From the NCBI GenBank assembly GCA_946478665.1, contig CAMLCZ010000001.1:372001-436000 (forward strand): a stretch of DNA of 64,000 bases, given 5' to 3'. Under the pieces are notes generated by a model. That model was not told the DNA's origin and searched no databases. It saw nothing but the letters and a program-made list of their open reading frames with translations. The position numbers and the translations under genes were made by a program. This stretch comes from an uncultured Bartonella sp. Lineage in GTDB: Bacteria; Pseudomonadota; Alphaproteobacteria; Rhizobiales; Rhizobiaceae. Position 1 is the first letter of the stretch. Each line of letters opens with the position of its first letter. Shown one piece after another: positions 39,895 through 48,784 of this stretch.

Positions 39895-42321
39895 TCAGTG
39901 AGCTACAGAGCTATGGTTATCGTCCTCATTCGTTCTGCCTTTAGCAACAGTCGATTCCACAGGTTCTACCCATTCAATTGCTTCCGGACGACGAACAAGC
40001 GCGTGATCCAAGACCTCACTTGCAAAGCTAACTGGTACGATTTCCATGTTGTTTTTGACATTGTCAGGAATATCGACCAAGTCTTTTGCATTTTCTTCCG
40101 GTATCAATACCTTCTTAATGCCACCACGCAGTGCAGCTAAAAGTTTTTCTTTTAACCCACCAATTGGCAAAATACGGCCACGCAAGGTGATTTCACCCGT
40201 CATTGCAATGTCTTTACGGATTGGAATACCCGTCAAAACAGATACAATTGCCGTAACCATAGCAACACCTGCAGATGGTCCATCTTTTGGCGTTGCTCCT
40301 TCCGGCACGTGAACGTGTATATCACGCCGTTCAAACAAAGGAGGCTCGATGCCAAAGTCTACCGCACGGGAGCGAACATAGGATGCTGCCGCAGAAATAG
40401 ATTCTTTCATGACATCGCGTAAGTTACCGGTAACCGTCATTTTGCCTTTACCTGGCATCATGACGCCCTCAATCGTCAATAGTTCACCACCGACTTCAGT
40501 CCATGCCAAACCAGTGACGATACCGACCTGATCTTCGCCCTCGATTTGACCATAACGATAGCGTTTTACGCCTAAGAACTCATCAATATTATTTTCATCA
40601 ACATTGATGGTTTTCTTATTGTCTTTGACAATTTCCGTTACGGCTTTACGCGCAAGTTTCATCAACTCGCGTTCAAGACTACGCACACCTGCTTCGCGGG
40701 TATAATGCTGGATAATAGCCCGGATAGCGCCGTCCGATACCGAGAACTCTTTCTTTGACAGAGAGTGTTCCTTGATAACTTTTGGCAGAAGATGGCGCTT
40801 AACAATTTCCATCTTCTCTTCTTCGGTGTAACCAGCAATACGAATAACTTCCATACGATCCATCAGAGGACCCGGAATATTCAGTGTATTGGCTGTCGTC
40901 ACAAACATCACATCCGAAAGATCATACTCAACTTCAAGATAGTGATCCATGAATGTGCTGTTCTGTTCTGGATCCAACACTTCCAACAAGGCCGATGACG
41001 GATCGCCGCGGAAATCCTGTCCCATTTTATCAATCTCGTCGAGAAGGAAAAGTGGATTGTTCTTCTTTGCCTTCTTCATCGACTGGATAATTTTGCCAGG
41101 CATAGACCCGATATAGGTACGGCGATGTCCGCGTATTTCCGCTTCATCACGCACGCCACCAAGTGACATACGCACATATTCGCGCCCTGTTGCCTTTGCA
41201 ATTGAGCGTGCAAGCGATGTTTTGCCAACACCGGGAGGGCCAACAAGACAAATAATCGGGCCTTTGATCTTGGAAGCGCGGCTTTGGACAGCGAGATACT
41301 CAACAATACGCTCTTTAACTTTTTCCAAGCCAAAATGTTCTTCATCCATGATCTTTTCAGCATAGTTAAGATCATTTTTTATCTTGGATTTCTTACCCCA
41401 AGGTATTGTCAACAACCAATCAAGATAGTTGCGAATAACTGTCGCTTCAGCAGACATAGGCGACATATTGCGAAGCTTTCTTACTTCACCTTCCGCCTTT
41501 TCACGTGCTTCTTTCGACAATTTTGTCTTTTTAATACGTTCTTCAAGCTCGCTTACTTCGTCACGTCCATCTTCACCCTCACCGAGCTCCTTCTGAATCG
41601 CTTTCATCTGCTCGTTGAGATAATATTCACGTTGCGTCTTTTCCATCTGACGTTTAACGCGAGAACGAATACGCTTTTCAACCTGTAAAACAGAAATCTC
41701 ACCTTCCATAAAGGATAGGGCTTTTTCCAAGCGTTCACGAACTGACAATAATGCCAGCATTTCCTGTTTTTCGGAAAGCTTGATTGCCAAATGAGATGCA
41801 ACGGTATCTGCCAACTTTGTAGCATCTTCAATTTGTGTGACTGCCGTGATGACTTCTGGTGAAATTTTCTTGTTCAATTTCACATAATTTTCAAAGTCGG
41901 AAATAACAGACCTAGAAAGCGCCTCTATTTCCACTTTATCTTCATCAGGCTCTTCCAATGGCGTTGCTTCTGCCTGATGATAGTTGGCATTTTCCGTAAA
42001 ATTATTGATCTTTGCGCGTTTCACGCCTTCTACCAATACTTTCACAGTACCATCTGGAAGTTTTAACAATTGCAGCACATTTGCTAAAGTGCCGATGTCA
42101 TAGATATCATCAGCCTTCGGATCATCATCCGAAGCATTTTTTTGCGTTGCCAACAATATCTGCTTATTTTGCCCCATCGCTTCTTCGAGAGCGCGAATGG
42201 ATTTTTCACGTCCTACGAATAGCGGCACAATCATATGTGGGAAGACAACAATATCGCGAAGCGGCAAAACAGCATATAGCGTTTTGCTTTCCGCTTCTGT
42301 CTTCTCTAAATCATGTTGCAT
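39895..42321 (-). CDS. lon: ATP-dependent protease Lon
   Basis: An 808-residue Lon. The N-terminal substrate domain (YAVLPLRDIVVFPHMIVPLFVGREKS) is followed by the AAA+ module (Walker A GPPGVGKTS, Walker B FLLDEIDKMG) and the protease domain with the serine in PKDGPSAGVAMVTA and the partner lysine about 43 residues later. Lon removes misfolded and short-lived regulatory proteins. The ATG at 42321 was chosen because it follows GGAAACACT; the frame extends upstream to 42351 without support. It lies between clpX and hup, as in related genomes. Confidence 0.98.
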   Translation of the reverse strand: MQHDLEKTEAESKTLYAVLPLRDIVVFPHMIVPLFVGREKSIRALEEAMGQNKQILLATQKNASDDDPKADDIYDIGTLANVLQLLKLPDGTVKVLVEGVKRAKINNFTENANYHQAEATPLEEPDEDKVEIEALSRSVISDFENYVKLNKKISPEVITAVTQIEDATKLADTVASHLAIKLSEKQEMLALLSVRERLEKALSFMEGEISVLQVEKRIRSRVKRQMEKTQREYYLNEQMKAIQKELGEGEDGRDEVSELEERIKKTKLSKEAREKAEGEVRKLRNMSPMSAEATVIRNYLDWLLTIPWGKKSKIKNDLNYAEKIMDEEHFGLEKVKERIVEYLAVQSRASKIKGPIICLVGPPGVGKTSLARSIAKATGREYVRMSLGGVRDEAEIRGHRRTYIGSMPGKIIQSMKKAKKNNPLFLLDEIDKMGQDFRGDPSSALLEVLDPEQNSTFMDHYLEVEYDLSDVMFVTTANTLNIPGPLMDRMEVIRIAGYTEEEKMEIVKRHLLPKVIKEHSLSKKEFSVSDGAIRAIIQHYTREAGVRSLERELMKLARKAVTEIVKDNKKTINVDENNIDEFLGVKRYRYGQIEGEDQVGIVTGLAWTEVGGELLTIEGVMMPGKGKMTVTGNLRDVMKESISAAASYVRSRAVDFGIEPPLFERRDIHVHVPEGATPKDGPSAGVAMVTAIVSVLTGIPIRKDIAMTGEITLRGRILPIGGLKEKLLAALRGGIKKVLIPEENAKDLVDIPDNVKNNMEIVPVSFASEVLDHALVRRPEAIEWVEPVESTVAKGRTNEDDNHSSVAH

Positions 42322-42498
42322 AGTGTTTCCTTTCTGGAGCCTCAAGCTCATTTGCCACGCTTGCCATCCCTTAATTGTTAAGCAAATGACAGCGCACAGA
42401 GGGATTAGGTGGTGGTCAACACCCTATAATTCAAGAGGCCAATCAAGACCTCTTGCATTGACAACAATTACTTTTACAAGAACACGTAAAACTACTAA

Positions 42499-43773
42499 TT
42501 ACGCGGAAGCGTTCTCTTTATCACTATCTCTTTCTGCGTAAATATAAAGCGGACGTGCTTTATCCTCCACTACATCCGCAGAGATAACCACTTCCTGAAC
42601 CCCTTCAAGAGTTGGTAATTCAAACATCGTATCCAACAGGATTTTTTCCATGATGGAGCGAAGCCCGCGAGCTCCCGTTTTACGTTCAATGGCCTTATTG
42701 GCGACTGCCCGCAATGCATCATCATGGAATGTCAGTTTGACATCTTCCATCTCAAACAAACGTTGATACTGTTTTACCAGCGCATTCTTTGGTTGAGACA
42801 ATATTTGAACCAACGCATCGACATCAAGATCCTCTAATGTCGCAATAACTGGAAGACGTCCTACAAATTCAGGAATAAGACCGAATTTAAGCAGGTCTTC
42901 TGGCTCAAGATCATGGAATATCTCGCCAACACTGCGTTCATCAGGTGCTTTTACCGTTGCGCCAAAACCAATCGAGGTTTTCTCGCCGCGTGCGGAAATA
43001 ATACGCTCAAGTCCTGCAAACGCACCGCCACAGATAAACAGAATGTTTGTTGTATCAACTTGCAAAAACTCTTGTTGAGGGTGCTTTCTACCCCCCTGTG
43101 GTGGGACAGAAGCAATCGTACCCTCCATAATTTTCAACAAGGCCTGTTGCACACCCTCACCCGATACATCGCGCGTAATTGACGGATTATCGGATTTACG
43201 TGAAATTTTATCCACTTCATCAATATAGACGATACCGCGTTGGGCGCGCTCAACATTGTAATCTGCAGACTGCAACAATTTAAGAATGATGTTTTCTACA
43301 TCTTCACCGACATAACCAGCTTCCGTCAAAGTTGTTGCATCGGCCATTGTAAAGGGCACATCGATAATTCGTGCCAATGTTTGTGCAAGGTACGTCTTAC
43401 CACAACCAGTTGGACCAACGAGCAGGATATTGGACTTTGACAGTTCGATATCACTTGTCTTCGATTGATTGGCCAAACGTTTGTAGTGATTATGCACTGC
43501 AACCGATAAAACCCGCTTAGCATGCGTTTGCCCAATGACATAATCGTCTAGAACAGTCATGATTTCCTGCGGTGTCGGCACACCATCACGTGCTTTTACT
43601 CCGGAAGACTTATTTTCTTCCCGAATAATATCCATGCATAGCTCAACACATTCATCACAGATAAATACTGTTGGTCCTGCTATGAGTTTACGCACCTCAT
43701 GCTGGCTTTTACCACAGAATGAGCAATAAAGCGTATTCTTTGAATCGCCCCCACTATTACCAATTTTGCTCAT
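42499..43773 (-). CDS. clpX: ATP-dependent Clp protease ATP-binding subunit ClpX
   Basis: A 424-residue class II Clp ATPase. The zinc-binding domain is [17 protein letters not shown] followed by CDECVELC; the AAA+ module has Walker A GPTGCGKT, Walker [11 protein letters not shown], and the sensor-2 area [12 protein letters not shown]. The ClpP-docking IGF loop is present (SIGFGATV). The ATG at 43773 has AAAGGAAAGTG in front of it; the longer frame to 43875 begins in noncoding sequence. It follows clpP, forming the ClpXP pair, and precedes lon. Confidence 0.98.
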   Translation of the reverse strand: MSKIGNSGGDSKNTLYCSFCGKSQHEVRKLIAGPTVFICDECVELCMDIIREENKSSGVKARDGVPTPQEIMTVLDDYVIGQTHAKRVLSVAVHNHYKRLANQSKTSDIELSKSNILLVGPTGCGKTYLAQTLARIIDVPFTMADATTLTEAGYVGEDVENIILKLLQSADYNVERAQRGIVYIDEVDKISRKSDNPSITRDVSGEGVQQALLKIMEGTIASVPPQGGRKHPQQEFLQVDTTNILFICGGAFAGLERIISARGEKTSIGFGATVKAPDERSVGEIFHDLEPEDLLKFGLIPEFVGRLPVIATLEDLDVDALVQILSQPKNALVKQYQRLFEMEDVKLTFHDDALRAVANKAIERKTGARGLRSIMEKILLDTMFELPTLEGVQEVVISADVVEDKARPLYIYAERDSDKENASA

Positions 43774-43994
43774 TTCACTTTCCTTTCGCCCGAACGCATG
43801 GAATATCTTGCCTTTTCGGTTGGATTTTTCAAGCCCATTCCATTTACAAACATACACAAAAGATAGGAACAGCAATCGAATTTGCCGTTTTTCCTATAAA
43901 ATTTATTTTCCATACAAATTAAATCGTTACGAGAACGGCGATTTTTAAGAGGTTAGCCCTCCTTTTAAAACCGCAGCTCCCAATTTTTTTAGTC

Positions 43995-44636
43995 TTAATC
44001 TTTCTTGTCTGCTTTATCTTCTTCAGCTTCTGCACGATATACAATGACATCATCTATCAGACCAAAAGCCTTTGCTTCTTCCGCCGACATGAAGTGATCT
44101 CTATCAAGTGTTTTCTCGATAGTTTCATAATCTCTTCCAGTATGATGAACATAGATCTCATTCAACCGGCGCTTAACTTTTATTATATCTTGCGCATGGC
44201 GTTCAATATCTGATGCCTGCCCCTGAAAACCGCCCGATGGTTGGTGCACCATGATACGCGCATTAGGCAAAGCAAATCGGCGACCTGTTGCTCCTGCAGT
44301 CAACAAAAGTGACCCCATGGAAGCAGCCTGCCCCATACATAGTGTTGATACAGCAGGACGTATAAACTGCATTGTATCATAAATTGCCATACCAGATGTC
44401 ACAACACCACCCGGTGAATTGATATAGAGACTAATTTCTTTCTTTGGATTTTCAGCCTCGAGGAACAAAAGCTGCGCACAAATCAGCATTGCCATATTAT
44501 CTTCGACAGGACCATTGACGAAAATAATTCTTTCCTTCAAGAGACGTGAAAAAATATCGTAGGCTCGTTCGCCGCGATTGGTCTGTTCTACAACCATTGG
44601 AACAAGACTCAGGGCCGTTTGAATCGGATCACTCAT
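43995..44636 (-). CDS. clpP: ATP-dependent Clp protease proteolytic subunit ClpP
   Basis: A 213-residue serine peptidase that assembles into the tetradecameric chamber used by ClpX and ClpA. The catalytic serine is in [16 protein letters not shown], the histidine in [11 protein letters not shown], and the aspartate in the segment near [18 protein letters not shown]. The start [32 protein letters not shown] shows the usual short propeptide. It is separated from clpX by 221 bases, allowing independent expression. Confidence 0.98.
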   Translation of the reverse strand: MSDPIQTALSLVPMVVEQTNRGERAYDIFSRLLKERIIFVNGPVEDNMAMLICAQLLFLEAENPKKEISLYINSPGGVVTSGMAIYDTMQFIRPAVSTLCMGQAASMGSLLLTAGATGRRFALPNARIMVHQPSGGFQGQASDIERHAQDIIKVKRRLNEIYVHHTGRDYETIEKTLDRDHFMSAEEAKAFGLIDDVIVYRAEAEEDKADKKD

Positions 44637-45129
44637 TTTGCACTTTCCATTTTTGCACGAATCGCCGTTACCGGCCTATTGGCAGGGTTATAATTCGAAT
44701 ATTGAATAAATAGAAGATAAATACCCTGTTCTGCAACCCCTAAACCATTAAAGGTAATTCACGGTAAACAAACCAGAGAATCTGGAATTTCTCTAATAAA
44801 TGAATAATGGATTTCCCGCATGAGCTATCAGATAGTTATCCGCGACACCATCTTCAAGAGTTTGGAAAAAAATCAATCAAAGCACACATTATCTAACACT
44901 AACTCGAGCACTAATGCTCCATTATCCATCAAATATGGATTTGCCACAAAACCTATCCTATCGGTATAAAATGCCCTTCATTATACAGCACCATACGTTC
45001 TAAATAGGCTGGATAGCCAAGACCGGATAACCTTTCGAACCTGATTTTGCCAAATGATTATGGCATTTTTTCTAAATGATTAAACCATCTTACCAAAAAT
45101 AAATATGCGATATGCCAGTAGGCTTTGTA
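44637..45129. other. Intergenic region between the glycosyltransferase and clpP genes
   Basis: About 490 bases without a supported gene, before the small repeat at 45130. It contains the clpP promoter region; a TATAAC about 60 bases from the clpP start is a possible -10, but I see no convincing -35 or heat-shock element. AT-rich and otherwise featureless. Confidence 0.4.
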
Positions 45130-45176
45130 TCAGTAAGTGATGTTTCAGGAAGTGATATGTGTCAGTAAATGATGTG
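45130..45176. repeat. Imperfect 15-17-bp tandem repeat, 3 copies
   Basis: TCAGTAAGTGATGTT, TCAGGAAGTGATATGTG and TCAGTAAATGATGTG follow each other directly. They lie downstream of the glycosyltransferase stop and are noncoding as far as I can see. Confidence 0.7.
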
Positions 45177-45212
45177 TCATGCCGCATCACAGAACAACAC
45201 GGTAAGCCATTG

Positions 45213-46025
45213 TCATTTCTTGCCAAAGACCTTAGTAAAATCTGGTATTTGTTCTATCGCCCACCAATAAAAACTGCCTTTTTTCGGCGGCTCTGTTGTC
45301 TTTTCTTTTTTATGGATATGAAAACCGATGAAGTTTGGGTCTTTTAGAGGCTCCGTACCATAAGCAGGGTCGAATATTCGTTCAGCGTCCCGTCCCGTCC
45401 AATAGTAAAATGTTTCCTTTTCTTTGGCTTTGTCAAAAAAGCCATATCGCTTTGCCAATCGGGAAATACCATCATTGCCAAATATAGTAATACCTAGGCG
45501 GCCTGGCACGACGGGGAGTTTTTTACGGCGCAACTGCCAAGGTATCCAGACACCACGGCGAAAACCAAGCCAATTCGGAATCATTTCACCAGATGCAAGA
45601 TAATCATCAAACTCTTTGATAATTGGATTATCAGGTGGCAAATAAAGCGCTGAAACCCCAACACGAGAACGGTTTTCCCGCGCTAACCACACTTCATTTT
45701 CGTTTGGGTGGAATTGTTTGTGAAGATAGACATCGGTATCAAGCCATACACCGGCCTGATTTTTCATCAACATGACACGGAAGAAATCGGACAGCTGCAC
45801 AATGGTACGGCTGGGTTTAAAATCGGGAAATGTTGGATCCAATCGATAAAGTGTGGAAAGCGGCAGAATTGGTTCAGCGTCGAACAATTCCACACCATCA
45901 GGTACATTTTCAATGGAGCTGTGACTGTATAATTTTACCCTTTGTCCCGTTTTCACCATTGAAGACAAACAAAGCCAATCAATCGGCCGTAATTTGTCTC
46001 CATACCAAAATGTACATATATCCAT
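45213..46025 (-). CDS. DXD-motif glycosyltransferase (GT32-like)
   Basis: A 270-residue cytoplasmic glycosyltransferase. SDFFRVMLMKNQAGVWLDTDVYL contains the nucleotide-sugar binding DXD motif at residues 96-98 and is the signature of the Gly_transf_sug/GT32 family that includes capsule and lipopolysaccharide sugar transferases. LYRLDPTFPDFKPSRTIVQ in front of it and the C-terminal GFHIHKK are also shared. Sugar and acceptor unknown; addition to a surface glycan is an inference. It stands where hfq follows trkA in related genomes, 11 bases after the trkA stop, so it may be cotranscribed with trkA. Confidence 0.82.
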   Translation of the reverse strand: MDICTFWYGDKLRPIDWLCLSSMVKTGQRVKLYSHSSIENVPDGVELFDAEPILPLSTLYRLDPTFPDFKPSRTIVQLSDFFRVMLMKNQAGVWLDTDVYLHKQFHPNENEVWLARENRSRVGVSALYLPPDNPIIKEFDDYLASGEMIPNWLGFRRGVWIPWQLRRKKLPVVPGRLGITIFGNDGISRLAKRYGFFDKAKEKETFYYWTGRDAERIFDPAYGTEPLKDPNFIGFHIHKKEKTTEPPKKGSFYWWAIEQIPDFTKVFGKK

Positions 46026-46036
46026 GGTGATTGCCT

Positions 46037-47413
46037 TTAAAAATATTCCAGACTAACGCGAAAGAGTTGTTCAACATCACGCACTGCATCAGCCAAGGCA
46101 AATATCACCACCATATCCCCAGACAAAATGCGTGTGTCCCCCTTAGGGGGTATCATTGTATTATTGCGATAAATTGCACCAATACGTAATCCGTCTGGCA
46201 AATCCAACTCTGACAATGGTTTTCCGACCAATGGAGAAGTTTGCATTGCCTCTGCTTCAATAATTTCCGCCTCACCATTAGACACGGAATAAACAGCACG
46301 AATACGCCCCCTGCGCATTTGTTGCAAAACTTTGGATACTGTTACACTGCGTGGATTCAAATGAGAATCTACACCGACAGTTTTGGTAAACTCTTGAAAG
46401 GCAAAATTATTGATTAGCACCATGTTGGACTTACAGCCCAACCGTTTTGCCATAATGGCACTTAGAACATTGACTTGATCCTGATTTGTCAATGTCACAA
46501 TAAGATCAGCCTGATCGGCTCCTGCTTCCTGCAAAATAGCCGGGTCAAGTGCACTGCCATTTAACACTACGGTTCTTTCCAACTGATCGGTAATTGCCAG
46601 CGCACGTGTTCTATCGGCTTCTATAATATGCAATCTTGTTTTATGCTGGCGCCGCTCCATGGCACGTGCAACATAAAGTCCGATATGACCACCGCCAGCA
46701 ATGACAATGCGATTTGCGGCTTGTTCTTCATGGCCAAATAACCCTAATGCGCGGCGCACCTGCCCGCGAGCAGCTATCAAATAGGTAATATCGCCAACCT
46801 GTAATTCTGTATCCGCATGAGCAATGAATAGATCATCGCCGCGCTTAATTGCGGTTACTGTTGTCAATAAATCAGGAAACAGATCGCTCAATTGTCGCAA
46901 AGGAGTATTGATAACTGGACAATCTTCCATGCATTCAAGTGCTAATGCCACAATATCGTCATCGCCAAAATAAAGCACGTCGACAGCACCAGGCAATGCA
47001 ATACGACGCAATACCATCTCGCCAACTTCAATCTCAGGCGAAATAACAACATCGATCGGCAATGCGTCTCGTGCAAATAGATTTTGATATTGCGGATCGA
47101 GATAGGATTGCTCGCGAACACGGGCAATTTTTGTTGGCACGTTAAAAAGCGAATGCGCCACTTGGCAAGCAACCATGTTGACTTCATCAGACAATGTCAC
47201 AGCAATCAACATATCGGCTTCATCAGCCCCTGCCGAACGCAAAATATCTGGCCGCGCACCGTGCCCGACAATACCACGAACATCAAGTGTATCACGGATT
47301 TTTTCAATAAGCTTTTCTTCTATATCAATAACCGTGACATCATGTTGTTCGCTTGCCAAACGTTCAGCAATACCATAACCGACCTGACCGGCACCGCAAA
47401 TAATAACGCGCAT
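46037..47413 (-). CDS. trkA: Trk system potassium uptake regulatory protein TrkA
   Basis: A 458-residue peripheral membrane protein with two tandem RCK units. Each has an NAD-binding Rossmann start: MRVIICGAGQVGYGIAERLAS at the N terminus and NRIVIAGGGHIGLYVARAM at about residue 230. Each is followed by a TrkA_C domain. It gates TrkH/TrkG potassium channels in response to nucleotides. It starts 5 bases after the ntrX stop, the conserved ntrY-ntrX-trkA order of alphaproteobacteria. The channel gene is not in this window. Confidence 0.96.
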   Translation of the reverse strand: MRVIICGAGQVGYGIAERLASEQHDVTVIDIEEKLIEKIRDTLDVRGIVGHGARPDILRSAGADEADMLIAVTLSDEVNMVACQVAHSLFNVPTKIARVREQSYLDPQYQNLFARDALPIDVVISPEIEVGEMVLRRIALPGAVDVLYFGDDDIVALALECMEDCPVINTPLRQLSDLFPDLLTTVTAIKRGDDLFIAHADTELQVGDITYLIAARGQVRRALGLFGHEEQAANRIVIAGGGHIGLYVARAMERRQHKTRLHIIEADRTRALAITDQLERTVVLNGSALDPAILQEAGADQADLIVTLTNQDQVNVLSAIMAKRLGCKSNMVLINNFAFQEFTKTVGVDSHLNPRSVTVSKVLQQMRRGRIRAVYSVSNGEAEIIEAEAMQTSPLVGKPLSELDLPDGLRIGAIYRNNTMIPPKGDTRILSGDMVVIFALADAVRDVEQLFRVSLEYF

Positions 47414-47418
47414 GGGAC

Positions 47419-48783
47419 TTATGATACTCCAAGAGACTTGAGCTTACGATGAAGAGCGGAACGCTCCATACCCACAAACTCAGCGGTTCTCGAAATATTC
47501 CCTCCAAACCGATTTATTTGCGCAACGAGATATTCTTTTTCAAAGAGTTCGCGCGCTTCGCGCAAAGGTAATGCCATAATGTGAACATCAGAATCCGTTG
47601 GTGCACGTGGCAAAGTATCCCCAACCTCGGCAGGAAGTAGCTCGGCTGTAATCGGACCATCTCCGCTCTCGCCCCGTGCTAGAATAAGCAAGCGTTCAAC
47701 ATTGTTGCGCAATTGCCTGATATTGCCTGGCCAGCTATGGGCTTGCAAAATAGCCATCGCATCATCACCAATTTCTCTTGGTTTTATACCAGCTTGTTGC
47801 GAAATTTGCCGGATAAAATACTGGATCATCTCCGGTATATCTTCACGATGGCTTGCTAATGGTGGCACACTGATTGGCACGACGGCCAACCGATGAAACA
47901 AGTCTTCTCTAAATCGCCCTTCCGCAATCAACCCTTCAAGATTTTGGGCAGTTGAAGAAATAACACGCACATCAACTTTAACACGTTTACTGCCACCTAC
48001 GCGCTCAAAAGTCTGATCCGTCAAAACACGAAGAATTTTATTTTGTGTTTCACGCGGCATATCGGCAACTTCATCAAGATAAAGAATACCACCATGCGCT
48101 TCCTCAAGCGCACCCACTTTACGTTCTCCACCATCCATCTCGGTGCCAAACAATTCGATTTCCATGCGTTCTGGCGTAATCGTGGCGGCATTAATCGTGA
48201 CAAAAGGACCATTCGCGCGCGTTGAAAGTGCGTGAATAGCTCTTGCTGTGGTTTCTTTACCTGAACCTGAAGGCCCTGTAATCATAATACGGCTATTGGT
48301 GGGCGCCACTTTTTCAATTGTTTGTCGCAAATGGTTCATTACAAGTGAGGAGCCCAACAATTCGGGCGTGTAGCTGCTTTGTTTGCGTAACTCGGAAACC
48401 TCACGCTTGAGTTTGGATGTTTCAAGTGCCCTTTCAGCCACTAAAATCAACCTATCGGCCTTAAATGGTTTTTCGATAAAGTCATAAGCGCCACGTTTTA
48501 TTGCAGACACGGCTGTTTCAATATTACCATGACCTGAAATCATGACGACAGGCAAAGCAGGATAGCGTGTTTTTATTTGATCGAGCAAAGCTAAGCCATC
48601 AAGGCGACTGCCTTGCAGCCAGATATCCAAAAATATAAGCCGTGGCACACGGTTTTCGATTTGTTGCAAAGCTTCATCTGAGTTTGCAGCCAAACGTGTC
48701 TCGTGGCCTTCATCTTCAAGGATCCCCCCAACCAATTCACGAATATCCGCCTCATCATCAATGATCAAAATATCGGAAGCCAT
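47419..48783 (-). CDS. ntrX: Nitrogen regulation response regulator NtrX
   Basis: A 454-residue response regulator with three domains: an N-terminal receiver (ILIIDDEADIRELVGG, phospho-Asp in IFLDIWLQG), an AAA+ central domain (Walker A GPSGSGKE, Walker B GGILYLDEVADM) and a C-terminal Fis-type helix-turn-helix (NISRTAEFVGMERSALHRKLKSLGV). The usual GAFTGA loop that contacts sigma-54 is absent: the segment after ELFG reads TEMDGGERKVGALE. This is known for alphaproteobacterial NtrX, which appears to act without sigma-54 activation. It follows ntrY directly (1-base gap). Confidence 0.96.
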   Translation of the reverse strand: MASDILIIDDEADIRELVGGILEDEGHETRLAANSDEALQQIENRVPRLIFLDIWLQGSRLDGLALLDQIKTRYPALPVVMISGHGNIETAVSAIKRGAYDFIEKPFKADRLILVAERALETSKLKREVSELRKQSSYTPELLGSSLVMNHLRQTIEKVAPTNSRIMITGPSGSGKETTARAIHALSTRANGPFVTINAATITPERMEIELFGTEMDGGERKVGALEEAHGGILYLDEVADMPRETQNKILRVLTDQTFERVGGSKRVKVDVRVISSTAQNLEGLIAEGRFREDLFHRLAVVPISVPPLASHREDIPEMIQYFIRQISQQAGIKPREIGDDAMAILQAHSWPGNIRQLRNNVERLLILARGESGDGPITAELLPAEVGDTLPRAPTDSDVHIMALPLREARELFEKEYLVAQINRFGGNISRTAEFVGMERSALHRKLKSLGVS

Positions 48784-48784
48784 T

